A stretch of DNA of 64,000 nt from Anaerolineae bacterium (GTDB lineage: Bacteria; Chloroflexota; Anaerolineae; 4572-78; J111), in assembly GCA_022071955.1 (NCBI GenBank), contig JAJVIM010000032.1, positions 62,001 to 126,000 on the forward strand, read 5' to 3'. The position numbers were made by a program, and so were the translations under genes. The notes beneath the pieces are model-generated. The model was not told the DNA's origin, searched no databases, and worked only from the letters and a program-made list of their open reading frames with translations. Shown piece by piece: positions 16,222 through 24,289 of the stretch; position 1 is the stretch's first letter, and each line of letters opens with the position of its first letter.

Positions 16222-16641
16222 TCAGGCGGATTTGATAGAGATTTTCTTGACCTGGGCCGGGCCGGCTTTGGGCAAAAAGACCCGCAGCACGCCATTTTTA
16301 ATTGTCGCTTCAATGTTATCCCGGTCAATATCATCCGAGAGGGTGAAAGTGCGTTCAAAGTCGCCTACTTCGTACTCGGCGTAGGCCAGGCCAAAGTTCT
16401 CGGGCGGGGTAAAATCGACAAACCCTTTCAAACTCAGCACGTTCTTTTCGAGGGTGATTTCCACCGAGCTGTCGTCAACGCCGGGCATATCGGCCACAAT
16501 GACCAGTGAATTGTCGGTTTCGTAAATGTCGGCGCGGGGCACGTAGGCCTTGCCGGGGCGAGTGCGTTCGGCGCCTTCTGCCACATCAACTTCCTGTTTT
16601 TCAACAGCTTGAGCTTCTAATTCTTTGATTTCGCTTGCCAT
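16222..16641 (-). CDS. Small heat shock protein Hsp20 (second of a pair)
   Basis: A 139-residue alpha-crystallin-family chaperone that holds unfolding proteins as oligomers. The alpha-crystallin domain covers about 35-130: PRADIYETDNSLVIVADMPGV near the start, FERTFTL in the middle, and the IKNGVLRVFLPKA motif. The C-terminal VKKISIKS provides the I-x-I tail that joins subunits. The N-terminus is short and Glu-rich. It follows the other Hsp20 gene by 31 bp and shares the terminator at 16167-16208. The two proteins differ clearly, so they may form mixed oligomers. Confidence 0.94.
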   Translation of the reverse strand: MASEIKELEAQAVEKQEVDVAEGAERTRPGKAYVPRADIYETDNSLVIVADMPGVDDSSVEITLEKNVLSLKGFVDFTPPENFGLAYAEYEVGDFERTFTLSDDIDRDNIEATIKNGVLRVFLPKAGPAQVKKISIKSA

Positions 16642-16672
16642 CGTTGCACCTCTTTATCTTATTTAATCTCGA

Positions 16673-17131
16673 TTAGTTTGCACTTTTGACGCTGATTTTG
16701 CGCGGTTTTTCGGCCTCGGCACGGGGCAGAGAAATGTGCAAAACACCTTTTTCAAAGACGGCGTCTACCTGATCGGCTTCTACCGTGAACGGCAGTTCAA
16801 ACGTGCGGGTGAACTTGCCCTGCCGGCGCTCGCGGCGATGATATTTGTCGCCATCGTTCAATTCGTTGGTCTGGCGAGAACCGCTCAGCGTTAAAGTTTT
16901 GCCAACCACGGCAATGTTGATGTCGTCCGGGTTTACGCCGGGCAGTTCGGCCGTAACCACAATGCCTTCATCATTGGTCCAAACGTTGATGGCCGGATAG
17001 CTGGGCGCAACTCTGGTTTGCCACGCCGGGCTCATTGCACCGAAAACACGGTTCATTTCGCGTTGCAGTTGCTCAATTTCTCGCCACGGGTTGGCAGACT
17101 GATAAAATCCAAAAGGTCGATATCTGTACAT
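16673..17131 (-). CDS. Small heat shock protein Hsp20 (first of a pair)
   Basis: A 152-residue chaperone. I start at the ATG at 17131, which has GGAGG 7 bp upstream; a GTG at 17143 overlaps that ribosome site. The N-terminus is aromatic (YRYRPFGFYQ), followed by WREIEQLQREMNRVF, typical of class A-like Hsp20. The alpha-crystallin domain spans about 45-145, with PAINVWTNDEGIVVTAELPGV, FTRTFELPF and FEKGVLHISLPRA. The C-terminal KISVKS supplies the I-x-V tail. I found no CIRCE operator upstream, so heat control by HrcA is not supported by sequence. Confidence 0.94.
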   Translation of the reverse strand: MYRYRPFGFYQSANPWREIEQLQREMNRVFGAMSPAWQTRVAPSYPAINVWTNDEGIVVTAELPGVNPDDINIAVVGKTLTLSGSRQTNELNDGDKYHRRERRQGKFTRTFELPFTVEADQVDAVFEKGVLHISLPRAEAEKPRKISVKSAN

Positions 17132-17265
17132 TTTTGCCTCCACTTTTTTTACTAATTGATTTCCACAGCAGATTAAAGTGTGTTTCCAAATTTCTACCCG
17201 TATGATAAAAGCCCACTGTTAGATTTTTGCTAGAGCAGTGTAAGAGCTGTATTAGAAAACCATTA

Positions 17266-17295
17266 TTGACGGGCCTGGTTTGGTTATGCTAGATT
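17266..17295 (+). promoter_or_regulatory. Probable promoter of the pentapeptide-repeat gene
   Basis: TTGACG at 17266-17271 and TAGATT at 17290-17295 with an 18-bp spacer. The predicted start near 17302 lies downstream of the ATG at 17286, favouring the GTG start at 17337. Confidence 0.45.
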
Positions 17296-17336
17296 ATCAA
17301 CTACAATACAGCCTACAATTATCTGCAGGAACTGTT

Positions 17337-18404
17337 GTGTCAACCGAAACACTAACCCGCGAAGAAATTCTGGAAACTGTGCGGCAGGCCCGCGAAGAGG
17401 GAGAAGCGCCGGATTTTAGCGATGCCAATCTCAGCCTGATCGACCTGAGCCAGGTTGACCTGACCCGGGCCAATCTGATGTGGGCTAATTTGAGCGGCGC
17501 TAATCTCAATCAGGCCACCCTCAAAGGGGCCGATTTAAGCGGGGCCAATCTGGAAACTCCCGCCGCCGATCGGGATGTCGCGCCAGCGCCAACCAGCCTG
17601 CACCACGCCGATTTGCAGGGTGCTAACCTCAGCGGTGCTATTTTTACCGGCGCTTACCTGGCCGAGGCCGATCTGAGCAGCGCAAATTTGATGTGGGCCA
17701 ATCTGGGCGAATGTGACCTCAGCCGCGCCCGGCTACGAATGGCCAACTGTCGCCGGGCCAATCTGAGTGAGGCCAACCTGCACGGCGCCGATCTTGGCCA
17801 GGCCAACCTGCAACTGGCTCACCTCACCGGGGCCAATTTGGACCGGGCCGATTTGCGCAGCGTAAATTTAAAGGATGCCCTGCTGGACCACGCTGTACTC
17901 ACCGATGCCATGTTGGTGCAGGCCAACCTGCACGGCGCTAACCTGATTGGCGCTAACCTGACCGGAGCCAATCTGCGCGGGGTAAACCTCAACGGTGCGC
18001 GCCTGGATAGCACCACTCAAATCAGCGAAAAATGGCATTTAGTTTGGGAACTTGTCAATTCGGGCGGAGTTGGCCGGGATTTGCAGGATCAGGATTTGCA
18101 GCGCGCGCAGTTGTGTCGCACCAACCTCAGCCGGGCCGATTTACGCCGGGTTGATCTGCGCAAAGCTGATCTTTTTTGCGCAGATTTGAGCCGGGCCAAC
18201 TTGCGCAACGCCAATCTGCGAGAAACGGACTTTTTTAAGGCCAACCTGCGCGGCGCAGATTTGCGCGGCGCCGACCTGACCGGGGCTAATTTTTCTCGGG
18301 CCAATCTTGAAGATGTAGACCTGCGCGGCGCTCGGTACAGCGAGAGCACCCGCTGGCCGGCAGATTTTGACCGGCTGCAATCGGGCGCGGAGCCGAGTGT
18401 TTAG
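17337..18404 (+). CDS. Pentapeptide repeat protein
   Basis: A 355-residue protein made almost wholly of A(D/N)LxxA(D/N)L-type five-residue repeats, which fold as a right-handed quadrilateral beta-helix. Two repeat blocks are separated by a non-repeat segment (KWHLVWELVNSGGVGRD). The first about 25 residues are a helical Glu/Arg-rich cap. I chose GTG 17337, preceded by AGGA at 17327-17330, because the ATG at 17286 lies inside the probable promoter spacer; the ATG remains an alternative. Functions in this family range from DNA mimicry against gyrase to scaffolding, and none can be assigned here. Confidence 0.85.
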   Translation: MSTETLTREEILETVRQAREEGEAPDFSDANLSLIDLSQVDLTRANLMWANLSGANLNQATLKGADLSGANLETPAADRDVAPAPTSLHHADLQGANLSGAIFTGAYLAEADLSSANLMWANLGECDLSRARLRMANCRRANLSEANLHGADLGQANLQLAHLTGANLDRADLRSVNLKDALLDHAVLTDAMLVQANLHGANLIGANLTGANLRGVNLNGARLDSTTQISEKWHLVWELVNSGGVGRDLQDQDLQRAQLCRTNLSRADLRRVDLRKADLFCADLSRANLRNANLRETDFFKANLRGADLRGADLTGANFSRANLEDVDLRGARYSESTRWPADFDRLQSGAEPSV

Positions 18405-18419
18405 TGTGTTGAGTGCGGC

Positions 18420-18604
18420 GTAAAGGATGAAGAGTGAAGAAGCTGGGTGAGTTCGGTGGGTTGGGGGAGTCTAAGTTTTAAGTTTTGAGTTTTGAGTTTT
18501 GAGTGTGTGTTGCGTAAAACGTCATTGGTCATTCGTCATTCGTGTTACGTGGCGCGTAATTAATTTTGTAAATCAAAAATCCAAAATCAAAAATCCAAAA
18601 TCGA
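18420..18604. repeat. Heptad repeat island before the universal stress gene
   Basis: The 300-bp gap (18405-18704) holds a chain of different heptads: GGATGAA-like units near 18424; AAGTTTT/GAGTTTT units at 18473-18500; GTCATTG, GTCATTC, GTCATTC at 18521-18541; and five AAATCMA units at 18570-18604. A promoter follows at 18639. I see no gene in the gap. Confidence 0.8.
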
Positions 18605-18638
18605 TTGGCAGGCCGGTGGCTGCAACAGCCTGAAATTG

Positions 18639-18647
18639 TGGTATACT
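18639..18647 (+). promoter_or_regulatory. Extended -10 promoter element of the UspA gene
   Basis: TGGTATACT, with TATACT at 18642-18647 close to consensus. The -35 region is poor. The start codon is 58 bp downstream with an AAAGGAG site. Confidence 0.5.
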
Positions 18648-18704
18648 GAAGTTAATCCGCCAAGTTTACTGGCATAAATTTGCAACTGACAAAGGAGTCT
18701 TGCA

Positions 18705-19217
18705 ATGAAAACTTATAAACATATGTTGGTGCCCCTCGATACCTCGGAACTCGCGGAGCTGGCTCTGGAAGATGCCTTTAGCCTGGCCAAACTCAATCAG
18801 GCAAGGTTAACCCTTCTCCACGTTATCCCGCCCATTGAAACCGTGTTGGCCGCCGAAACCGGTCATCCTATATTTGTTGATCAGCAGTGGGATAACCACA
18901 GGGTGCTGGCCATGCGCTATTTAAAGGATATTTGCAAGCGCTTCAATTGCCCCGATGTAAAAACCGAACTGGTGGTTGAAATGGGGCTGGCGGCCGAAAC
19001 AATCATCGAATATGCCCGCGAGCATCCCATCGACCTGATTGTTATGGCCACGCATGGCCGCTCCGGGTTGCAGCGCTGGGTGTACGGCAGTGTCGCCGAT
19101 AAAGTGCTGCGTGGGGCCGGCGTGCCCGTTTTGCTGGTGCGAGCGCACGATAAAGAGCATTTTGCGCCGGTTCGGCAGGCCGAGGTTGCTTCAGCCGAAA
19201 CGCATCGCCAAAACTGA
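18705..19217 (+). CDS. Universal stress protein (UspA family)
   Basis: A 170-residue cytoplasmic protein with the Rossmann-like Usp fold. The N-terminal strand reads YKHMLVPLDTSELAELAL. The ATP-binding signature is visible near the C-terminus as GRSGLQRWVYGSVADKV followed by PVLLVR (G-x2-G-x9-GS). The family binds ATP or AMP and aids survival under stress. The C-terminal tail of about 20 residues after the fold is unremarkable. It is monocistronic, with a promoter at 18639 and a terminator at 19244. Confidence 0.93.
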   Translation: MKTYKHMLVPLDTSELAELALEDAFSLAKLNQARLTLLHVIPPIETVLAAETGHPIFVDQQWDNHRVLAMRYLKDICKRFNCPDVKTELVVEMGLAAETIIEYAREHPIDLIVMATHGRSGLQRWVYGSVADKVLRGAGVPVLLVRAHDKEHFAPVRQAEVASAETHRQN

Positions 19218-19243
19218 ACAAACCGTTCCGCTAAAAACAGAGA

Positions 19244-19274
19244 ACAGGGGGCCAATTTGGCCCCCTGTGTTTTT
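19244..19274. terminator. Intrinsic terminator between UspA and GNAT genes
   Basis: ACAGGGGGCCA pairs with TGGCCCCCTGT, then GTTTTT on the plus strand. The minus strand also shows T-rich sequence after the stem, so it can serve both convergent genes. Confidence 0.9.
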
Positions 19275-19285
19275 CTGCCCGCCGT

Positions 19286-19921
19286 TTATTTTTCCTGATA
19301 ATCCGGGTTGGGCCAAACAATGAACGCGGCTTTGTTGTCGCAGCTTGGATCATCCACGTAATCATAAATGATGCCGTAAATCTCAAACCCCTGCCGCATC
19401 TGCACGCTGACGGTTGGGTCAAACAGTTCGCCGGCTTTTACTTTGGCCGCGTACTCCTCAATTGACATCCGGTGTTTGACCGCCCCGAAGCCCTTGAACA
19501 TGCCACCGGCCACGTGTCCCCGCAAATTGAGCCGCCGGATCAAATCGCGGCGCGCCCGGTACAGCAGTTTGGCAATCCCGCGGCGGCGATATTCCGGTAG
19601 CACACCGATGTCTGCGCCGTAGAGCCAGTCGCCCTGCGGGTTGTGGTGGCCCAGCCACATATTGTCCATTATGTCAATAAAGCGGTGGTTAATGTGGTTG
19701 AAATCAACCGTCGTGATAAAATCGGTAGAACAGGCCACAACCCGCCCGGCCGGATTAAGCGCCATAAATTGCCCTTCCGGGAAGCGTTGAATGTGGGCGG
19801 CGTAGTGCCGGGCGGTAATAATTTCGTCCTCTGCCAGCGAAGGGAAACAGGCCCGCTGCACCTGCTCCAGCTCCTCTATTTTGTCGAGGCTGCTGTTGAC
19901 AACAATAAACTCGTCGCTCAT
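19286..19921 (-). CDS. GNAT family N-acetyltransferase
   Basis: A 211-residue acetyltransferase-like protein. The acetyl-CoA loop is visible as GVLPEYRRRGIAKLLYRAR (R-x-x-G-x-A type). The C-terminal part (LNLRGHVAGGMFKGFG, then EEYAAKVKAGELFDPTVSVQMRQGFEI) resembles the GNAT module that is fused to a nitrilase domain in YhcX-type proteins, but no nitrilase domain is present here. Its start overlaps the stop of gabT by 4 bp (ATGA), so translation is coupled and a metabolic link with the aminotransferase is likely. The substrate is unknown. Confidence 0.85.
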   Translation of the reverse strand: MSDEFIVVNSSLDKIEELEQVQRACFPSLAEDEIITARHYAAHIQRFPEGQFMALNPAGRVVACSTDFITTVDFNHINHRFIDIMDNMWLGHHNPQGDWLYGADIGVLPEYRRRGIAKLLYRARRDLIRRLNLRGHVAGGMFKGFGAVKHRMSIEEYAAKVKAGELFDPTVSVQMRQGFEIYGIIYDYVDDPSCDNKAAFIVWPNPDYQEK

Positions 19922-21261
19922 TGCATTTCCGCTGCTGTGGCTGTAATCGAATCAGCGATAATGGCCAGCCCCTCGCGCAGTTGATCTTCTGGAATTTGCA
20001 GTTGCGGCAGCAGCCGGATGCAGTTGCTGTACAACCCCGCCCGCAGCAGGATGACGCCCCGCGCCGTGCATTTTTGAATCACGCTGAGCACAAAGTCTGG
20101 CCACGGCTCTTTGCTGGCCGGGTCTTTCACAAATTCCAGAGCCATCATCGCTCCGCAGCCGCGCACATCGCCCAGCACCGGCAGTTGGGCCTGGAGCGGC
20201 TCAAATGTTTGCCGCACCAGCGCCTCGATGCGATTGGCCGCGGCCAGCGTTTCGGGGCGGTTGATCAGATCGATGGCGGCCAGCGCGGCGGCGCAGGCCA
20301 GCGGATTGCCGCCGTAGGTGCTGCCCACTCCGCCCAGATGCGGCGCGTCCAGAATTTCGGCGCGGCCGGTAACCGCGCTCAATGGCGTGCCCGCCGCCAG
20401 CGACTTGGCGGTAATCATCAAATCCGGCACCACGCCGCTGTGCTCAATGGCAAATAGCCGGCCGCTGCGGCCAAACCCACTCTGCACTTCGTCGGCGATC
20501 ATCACAATATTGTGCTGGTCGCAAATCTGCCGGATTTTGCGCAAAAACGGGGCCGGCACCGGGATAAAACCACCCTCGCCGATAATCGGTTCGATGATGA
20601 TGGCCGCCACCGCGCCGGGGTCTACGTGAGCCACCAGCGCGTTATCCAGATTCCACATTGTCCACTCCAGATACTCCTGCGGCGACATGCCCGGTGGGGT
20701 GCGGTACATATTGGGTACGGGCAGGCGGTAAATTTCCGGGGCAAAGGGACCAAAGCCTTTTTTGAACAGCGCGTATTTGCTGGTAAGCGCCATGGTCAGG
20801 TTGCTGCGGCCGTGATACGCACCCTCAAAACAGATAACGGCGCTTTTCTTGGTGTAGGCCCGGGCCAGTTTGACGGCGTTTTCCACGGCCTCCGCGCCAC
20901 CATTGGCCAGCAGCGTCTTTTTGGGAAAATCGCCGGGAGTGATGGCGTTGAGCTGTTCGCACACGGCCACGTAGGGTTCGTAGTTGCCCACAATGGCGCA
21001 AAAATGGAGGTACTTATCGGCCTGGGCTTTGATGGCCTCGGTTACGGCGGCAGGAGCGTGCCCCACGGCCAGCGCGCCGATGCCGCCCACCAGATCGAGC
21101 AAAATGTTGCCATCAACATCTTCTACCAGCGAGCCGGCTGCCCGCGCCACCGCAATCGGCACCGATTGGTACAGGGCGGCGCTCACGGCGGCCGCTCGCC
21201 GGGCCAGCAGGTCCTGGCTTTTGGGGCCAGGAATTGCGGTTTTTAACTTGATATGAGACAT
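19918..21261 (-). CDS. gabT: Class III PLP-dependent aminotransferase, 4-aminobutyrate type
   Basis: A 447-residue class III aminotransferase. I start at ATG 21261, behind a GGAGG site. Family motifs are clear: IPGPKSQDLLARR at the N-terminus, NGGAEAVENAVKLAR (cofactor phosphate region), FEGAYHGRSNLTMALTSK, ADEVQSGFGRSGRLFA with the PLP-ring Asp, and TAKSLAAGTPLSAVTGR with the Schiff-base Lys. Overall it resembles GABA transaminases, which move the amino group of GABA to 2-oxoglutarate; related enzymes use ornithine or lysine, so the substrate is inferred. It is coupled to the downstream GNAT gene. Confidence 0.85.
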   Translation of the reverse strand: MSHIKLKTAIPGPKSQDLLARRAAAVSAALYQSVPIAVARAAGSLVEDVDGNILLDLVGGIGALAVGHAPAAVTEAIKAQADKYLHFCAIVGNYEPYVAVCEQLNAITPGDFPKKTLLANGGAEAVENAVKLARAYTKKSAVICFEGAYHGRSNLTMALTSKYALFKKGFGPFAPEIYRLPVPNMYRTPPGMSPQEYLEWTMWNLDNALVAHVDPGAVAAIIIEPIIGEGGFIPVPAPFLRKIRQICDQHNIVMIADEVQSGFGRSGRLFAIEHSGVVPDLMITAKSLAAGTPLSAVTGRAEILDAPHLGGVGSTYGGNPLACAAALAAIDLINRPETLAAANRIEALVRQTFEPLQAQLPVLGDVRGCGAMMALEFVKDPASKEPWPDFVLSVIQKCTARGVILLRAGLYSNCIRLLPQLQIPEDQLREGLAIIADSITATAAEMQ

Positions 21262-21419
21262 GCAGCACCTCCACATTTTTTTCACAATAATAGTGTTGAA
21301 GCGGAAAATGTCCATTTTGCGGGGGTGATTTTACAGAGCGTACCGCTGCGGCTGATAATCAGGTTATCGACTAAAGCAACGGTTGTACAGGATATATCCA
21401 GAAATTGCACATCCATTTT

Positions 21420-21447
21420 TTGGAATTTGGCGGTATTGTGGTATACT
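21420..21447 (+). promoter_or_regulatory. Promoter of the TM-helix-repeat gene
   Basis: TTGGAA (21420-21425), 16-bp spacer, TATACT (21442-21447) with the TG extension. It implies a leader of about 190 nt. The remaining gap (21262-21639) holds imperfect inverted repeats near 21530-21560 and 21562-21595 but no gene. Confidence 0.6.
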
Positions 21448-21639
21448 TACGATACAACCTCATTTGCCAGTGTACCTCTAACAAAAATTCGTTGAGAACA
21501 ACGTAAAATCCAACTTCGATGCCACTGTTGGCAGCCAATACCCGTGTTTGGTTGCTGCAACCTGTAGGGTATTCACCGGGCGCACGCCTGGCTACAAACA
21601 TATTTCATGTCATTCAAAATTAATAGCAGGAGGTGAACC

Positions 21640-23148
21640 ATGCAAACTTTTCTGGACCAAATCTGGCAAACGTTTGGTAATTTTTTGCCGAGTCTAGTCT
21701 GGGCCATCGTCATTTTGGTTGGCGGCTGGCTGCTGGCGCTCATTATTTCCGCAGCCATTGGCAAACTGCTCAGTAAAACGTCGGTAGATAATACGCTGGC
21801 GGAACGACTGGGCTTTAAAGATGCCAGCGCTGGCAACGCCGTTGAGCAGGGTGTTTCCCGGGCTGTTTTCTGGATTATTATGCTGTTTGTGCTGGTGGCC
21901 TTTTTTGAGGCGCTGGGGCTGACCATTGTTACCAACCCGCTCAATAGCCTGTTGACCCAACTGGCCTTGTTTGTGCCCAATTTGTTGGGCGCCGGCGTGT
22001 TGTTGCTGGTGGCCTGGGTGGTGGCCACGCTGCTCCGGTTTGTGGTCTCAAAGGGGCTGGGGATGCTCAAACTCGATGACCGGTTGGGGCAGCAGGCCGG
22101 GCTGCAAGCCGGCCAGCAGCCGCCGCTCAGCGAAACAGTGGCCAATGTAATTTACTGGTTTGTATTTTTGCTGTTTTTGCCGGCTGTTTTGGGGGCGCTG
22201 GATATGCAAGGGTTGCTCGGCCCGGTGCAGGATATGGTTGATACCCTGCTGGGCTTTTTGCCCAACGTGCTCGGGGCAGCAGTGATCCTGCTGGTGGGCT
22301 GGTTCATTGCCCGCATTATCCGCCAGATTGTGGTTGGGCTGTTGGTTGCTGTTGGCGTCGATAAACTGGGCCAGCGGGTTGGTTTGGGCGCTGCCGGCGA
22401 AACGCAGTCGTTATCGGGCATTGTGGGGCTGGTGATTTACGCGCTGATCCTGATTCCGGCCATCGTTTCCGGGTTGAACGCGCTGCAAATTGATGCCATC
22501 TCTCGCCCGGCCACGGATATGCTCACCAGTTTGCTGGCGGCAGTGCCCAACGTTTTTGGAGCGATGATTATTATTGCCGCGGCGTACATTATTGGCCGGC
22601 TGGTAGCCGGGCTGGTGACCAACGTGCTGGCCGGCGTTGGCTTTAACAAAGTGCTGGGACTGATTGGCCTGGGCAGCGCCGAACCGGCTGAGGGGCAGGT
22701 GACGCCATCTGAAATTGTGGGCTACCTGGTGTTGATCGGCCTGCTTATTTTTGCCGCCATCCAGGCCGCCGAAATCCTTGGGTTTGCCGTTGTGGCCTCA
22801 CTGGTGGCCGACTTTTTGGTTTTTGCCTCGCAGGTGTTGCTGGGCATCATTATTTTTGGGCTGGGGCTGTGGCTGGCCAATTTTGCGCACAAAGTGATTA
22901 TGAGCACTGCCGGAGCTAACGCTAATTTGCTGGCCCAGGCGGCCCGATTGGCCATCATTGTACTGGCAGCGGCGATGGGCCTGCGGCAAATGGGTGTGGC
23001 CGACGATATTGTCAATCTGGCGTTTGGCCTGTTGCTCGGGGCAATTGCGCTGGCCATCGCCCTGGCCTTTGGCCTTGGTTCGCGGGAAATTGCGGCCCGT
23101 GAAACAGAAAATATGCTCAGCCAATTGCGCGGTGGCAAGGATAAATAA
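21640..23148 (+). CDS. Membrane protein with repeated mechanosensitive-channel-type TM helices
   Basis: A 502-residue integral membrane protein built from five similar units, each a long hydrophobic helix followed by an amphipathic stretch ending in a Gly/Leu motif (VDNTLAERLGF, LDDRLGQQAGL, VDKLGQRVGL, FNKVLGLIGL). The repeats begin LPSLVWAIVILVGGWL, VPNLLGAGVLLL, LPNVLGAAVILLVGWF and VPNVFGAMIIIAA. This matches the conserved TM-helix repeat annotated as mechanosensitive-channel-related (CmpX-like). The soluble beta domain of a true MscS channel is absent, so channel activity is uncertain. AGGAGGTG precedes ATG 21640. No partner gene is adjacent. Confidence 0.8.
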   Translation: MQTFLDQIWQTFGNFLPSLVWAIVILVGGWLLALIISAAIGKLLSKTSVDNTLAERLGFKDASAGNAVEQGVSRAVFWIIMLFVLVAFFEALGLTIVTNPLNSLLTQLALFVPNLLGAGVLLLVAWVVATLLRFVVSKGLGMLKLDDRLGQQAGLQAGQQPPLSETVANVIYWFVFLLFLPAVLGALDMQGLLGPVQDMVDTLLGFLPNVLGAAVILLVGWFIARIIRQIVVGLLVAVGVDKLGQRVGLGAAGETQSLSGIVGLVIYALILIPAIVSGLNALQIDAISRPATDMLTSLLAAVPNVFGAMIIIAAAYIIGRLVAGLVTNVLAGVGFNKVLGLIGLGSAEPAEGQVTPSEIVGYLVLIGLLIFAAIQAAEILGFAVVASLVADFLVFASQVLLGIIIFGLGLWLANFAHKVIMSTAGANANLLAQAARLAIIVLAAAMGLRQMGVADDIVNLAFGLLLGAIALAIALAFGLGSREIAARETENMLSQLRGGKDK

Positions 23149-23267
23149 ACTTAACTTCAACAAATTCCAACCGCATTGAGCCAAAACCGGGGTGGGAATC
23201 GGTGGGGAGTACCCGCTCCCGCCCGGCGGGTAGTTGAGCCTGCCCGCAGAATACAGCAAATGTTGTA

Positions 23268-23296
23268 TTGTACCTCCGGTCAATAAATAGTATAGT
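23268..23296 (+). promoter_or_regulatory. Promoter of the SH3-domain protein gene
   Basis: TTGTAC (23268-23273), 17-bp spacer, TATAGT (23291-23296); the ATG is about 50 bp downstream, after GGAAGGAG. Confidence 0.6.
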
Positions 23297-23345
23297 GGGT
23301 TTAAGTTTATTAAATTCATTATTTTATTGACGGAAGGAGCGTACA

Positions 23346-24230
23346 ATGCAGTCAAAATCTAAATCTAATCCAATGTTGATTGGCGTGGCGGTACTGGTAA
23401 TCATCGCGCTGATTTTGGCCGGCCTGTTTCTCTTTTCACGGAGCACGCCGCCGGCCGAACCATCGCTGCCGGCCCCGGCCGAAAACGCCGCCCAACCCGC
23501 TGCGCCCATCGCCACTCCCACGGCCGGTAGCACCCAAAACGCCGTCGCCGAGCCGGTTGCCGCAACTCAGAAAGAATCGGCTGCTGCGGAACCTGCCGCG
23601 GCGGCCCCGGCTGAAGTGACCGCCATCACCCGGACTGCGATCAACGGCCGCGAAGGGCCGAGCACCAGTTATCCCAAAATTGGCAGTCTGCCAGAAAAAA
23701 CCGAGGTAGTGGTCACCGGTAAAAACGATGATGGTGGCTGGTTACTGGTGAAAAATGGGCCGGACGAGCTGTGGGTGAGCGGTGACCCGGAGTTGATCGA
23801 TGTGGACCGCGACCTGCTGGCCAATCTGCCGGTAATGCCGGCCCCGTTTTTGGCGTACGATGCCGCCAATCCCAAAGTGCAGGAAGTGCTCGATAAAATC
23901 CCGCTGGTGGTTCATCACGAAGCGTCTAACACCTGTGCCTCTAACGGCGGGCTGAATCATCTGTTGCCGGGGGTGGTGGCGGGCAACGTGCTTGGTCCGC
24001 ACGCCGGCGATTTTGTGCTGGGCAGCGACAATGTGCTGTTTAAGGTCGATGGCGGCACGTTTGTGCTGATTCGGGAAAATCCGGTGGCCCGTTTTGAGGG
24101 TGGCAAAGAGTCGCTGCCGCTGGCCGAGGCGCTCAATCTGTTTGCTCGCGGTGATATTGTGTGGACCGGCTCATTTGGCGAGTGGCCGGCTCGCGGCGTG
24201 CCGGGGTGTGATCCCGCCGCCAAACCGTAA
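23346..24230 (+). CDS. Membrane-anchored protein with bacterial SH3-like domain
   Basis: A 294-residue protein. An uncleaved N-terminal anchor lies at about 10-30 (MLIGVAVLVIIALILAGLFL) with positively charged residues before it. A Pro/Ala-rich stalk (about 35-95) leads to an SH3-like module at about 97-145 (TRTAINGREGPSTSYPKIGSL, then VVVTGKNDDGGWLLV). The remaining about 150 residues form an unassigned extracytoplasmic region with two Cys (SNTCASNGG and GVPGCDP) that could form a disulphide. SH3-like domains of this type often bind cell-wall peptides. It has its own promoter and a strong terminator. Confidence 0.75.
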   Translation: MQSKSKSNPMLIGVAVLVIIALILAGLFLFSRSTPPAEPSLPAPAENAAQPAAPIATPTAGSTQNAVAEPVAATQKESAAAEPAAAAPAEVTAITRTAINGREGPSTSYPKIGSLPEKTEVVVTGKNDDGGWLLVKNGPDELWVSGDPELIDVDRDLLANLPVMPAPFLAYDAANPKVQEVLDKIPLVVHHEASNTCASNGGLNHLLPGVVAGNVLGPHAGDFVLGSDNVLFKVDGGTFVLIRENPVARFEGGKESLPLAEALNLFARGDIVWTGSFGEWPARGVPGCDPAAKP

Positions 24231-24238
24231 AGATAATA

Positions 24239-24283
24239 GAGAGGGGGTGGACAACGCAGCCGTCCACCCCCTCTCTAATTTTT
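24239..24283. terminator. Strong intrinsic terminator between convergent genes
   Basis: GAGAGGGGGTGGAC pairs perfectly with GTCCACCCCCTCTC, followed by TAATTTTT. It serves the SH3 gene and probably the convergent ATPase gene too. Confidence 0.9.
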
Positions 24284-24289
24284 GGGGAC

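Noticed and set aside
17144..17265. CIRCE or other HrcA operator upstream of the Hsp20 genes
   Set aside because: No TTAGCACTC-N9-GAGTGCTAA-like inverted repeat could be found.
18420..18604. CRISPR-like array
   Set aside because: Units are 7 bp, contiguous and without spacers; no cas genes are present.
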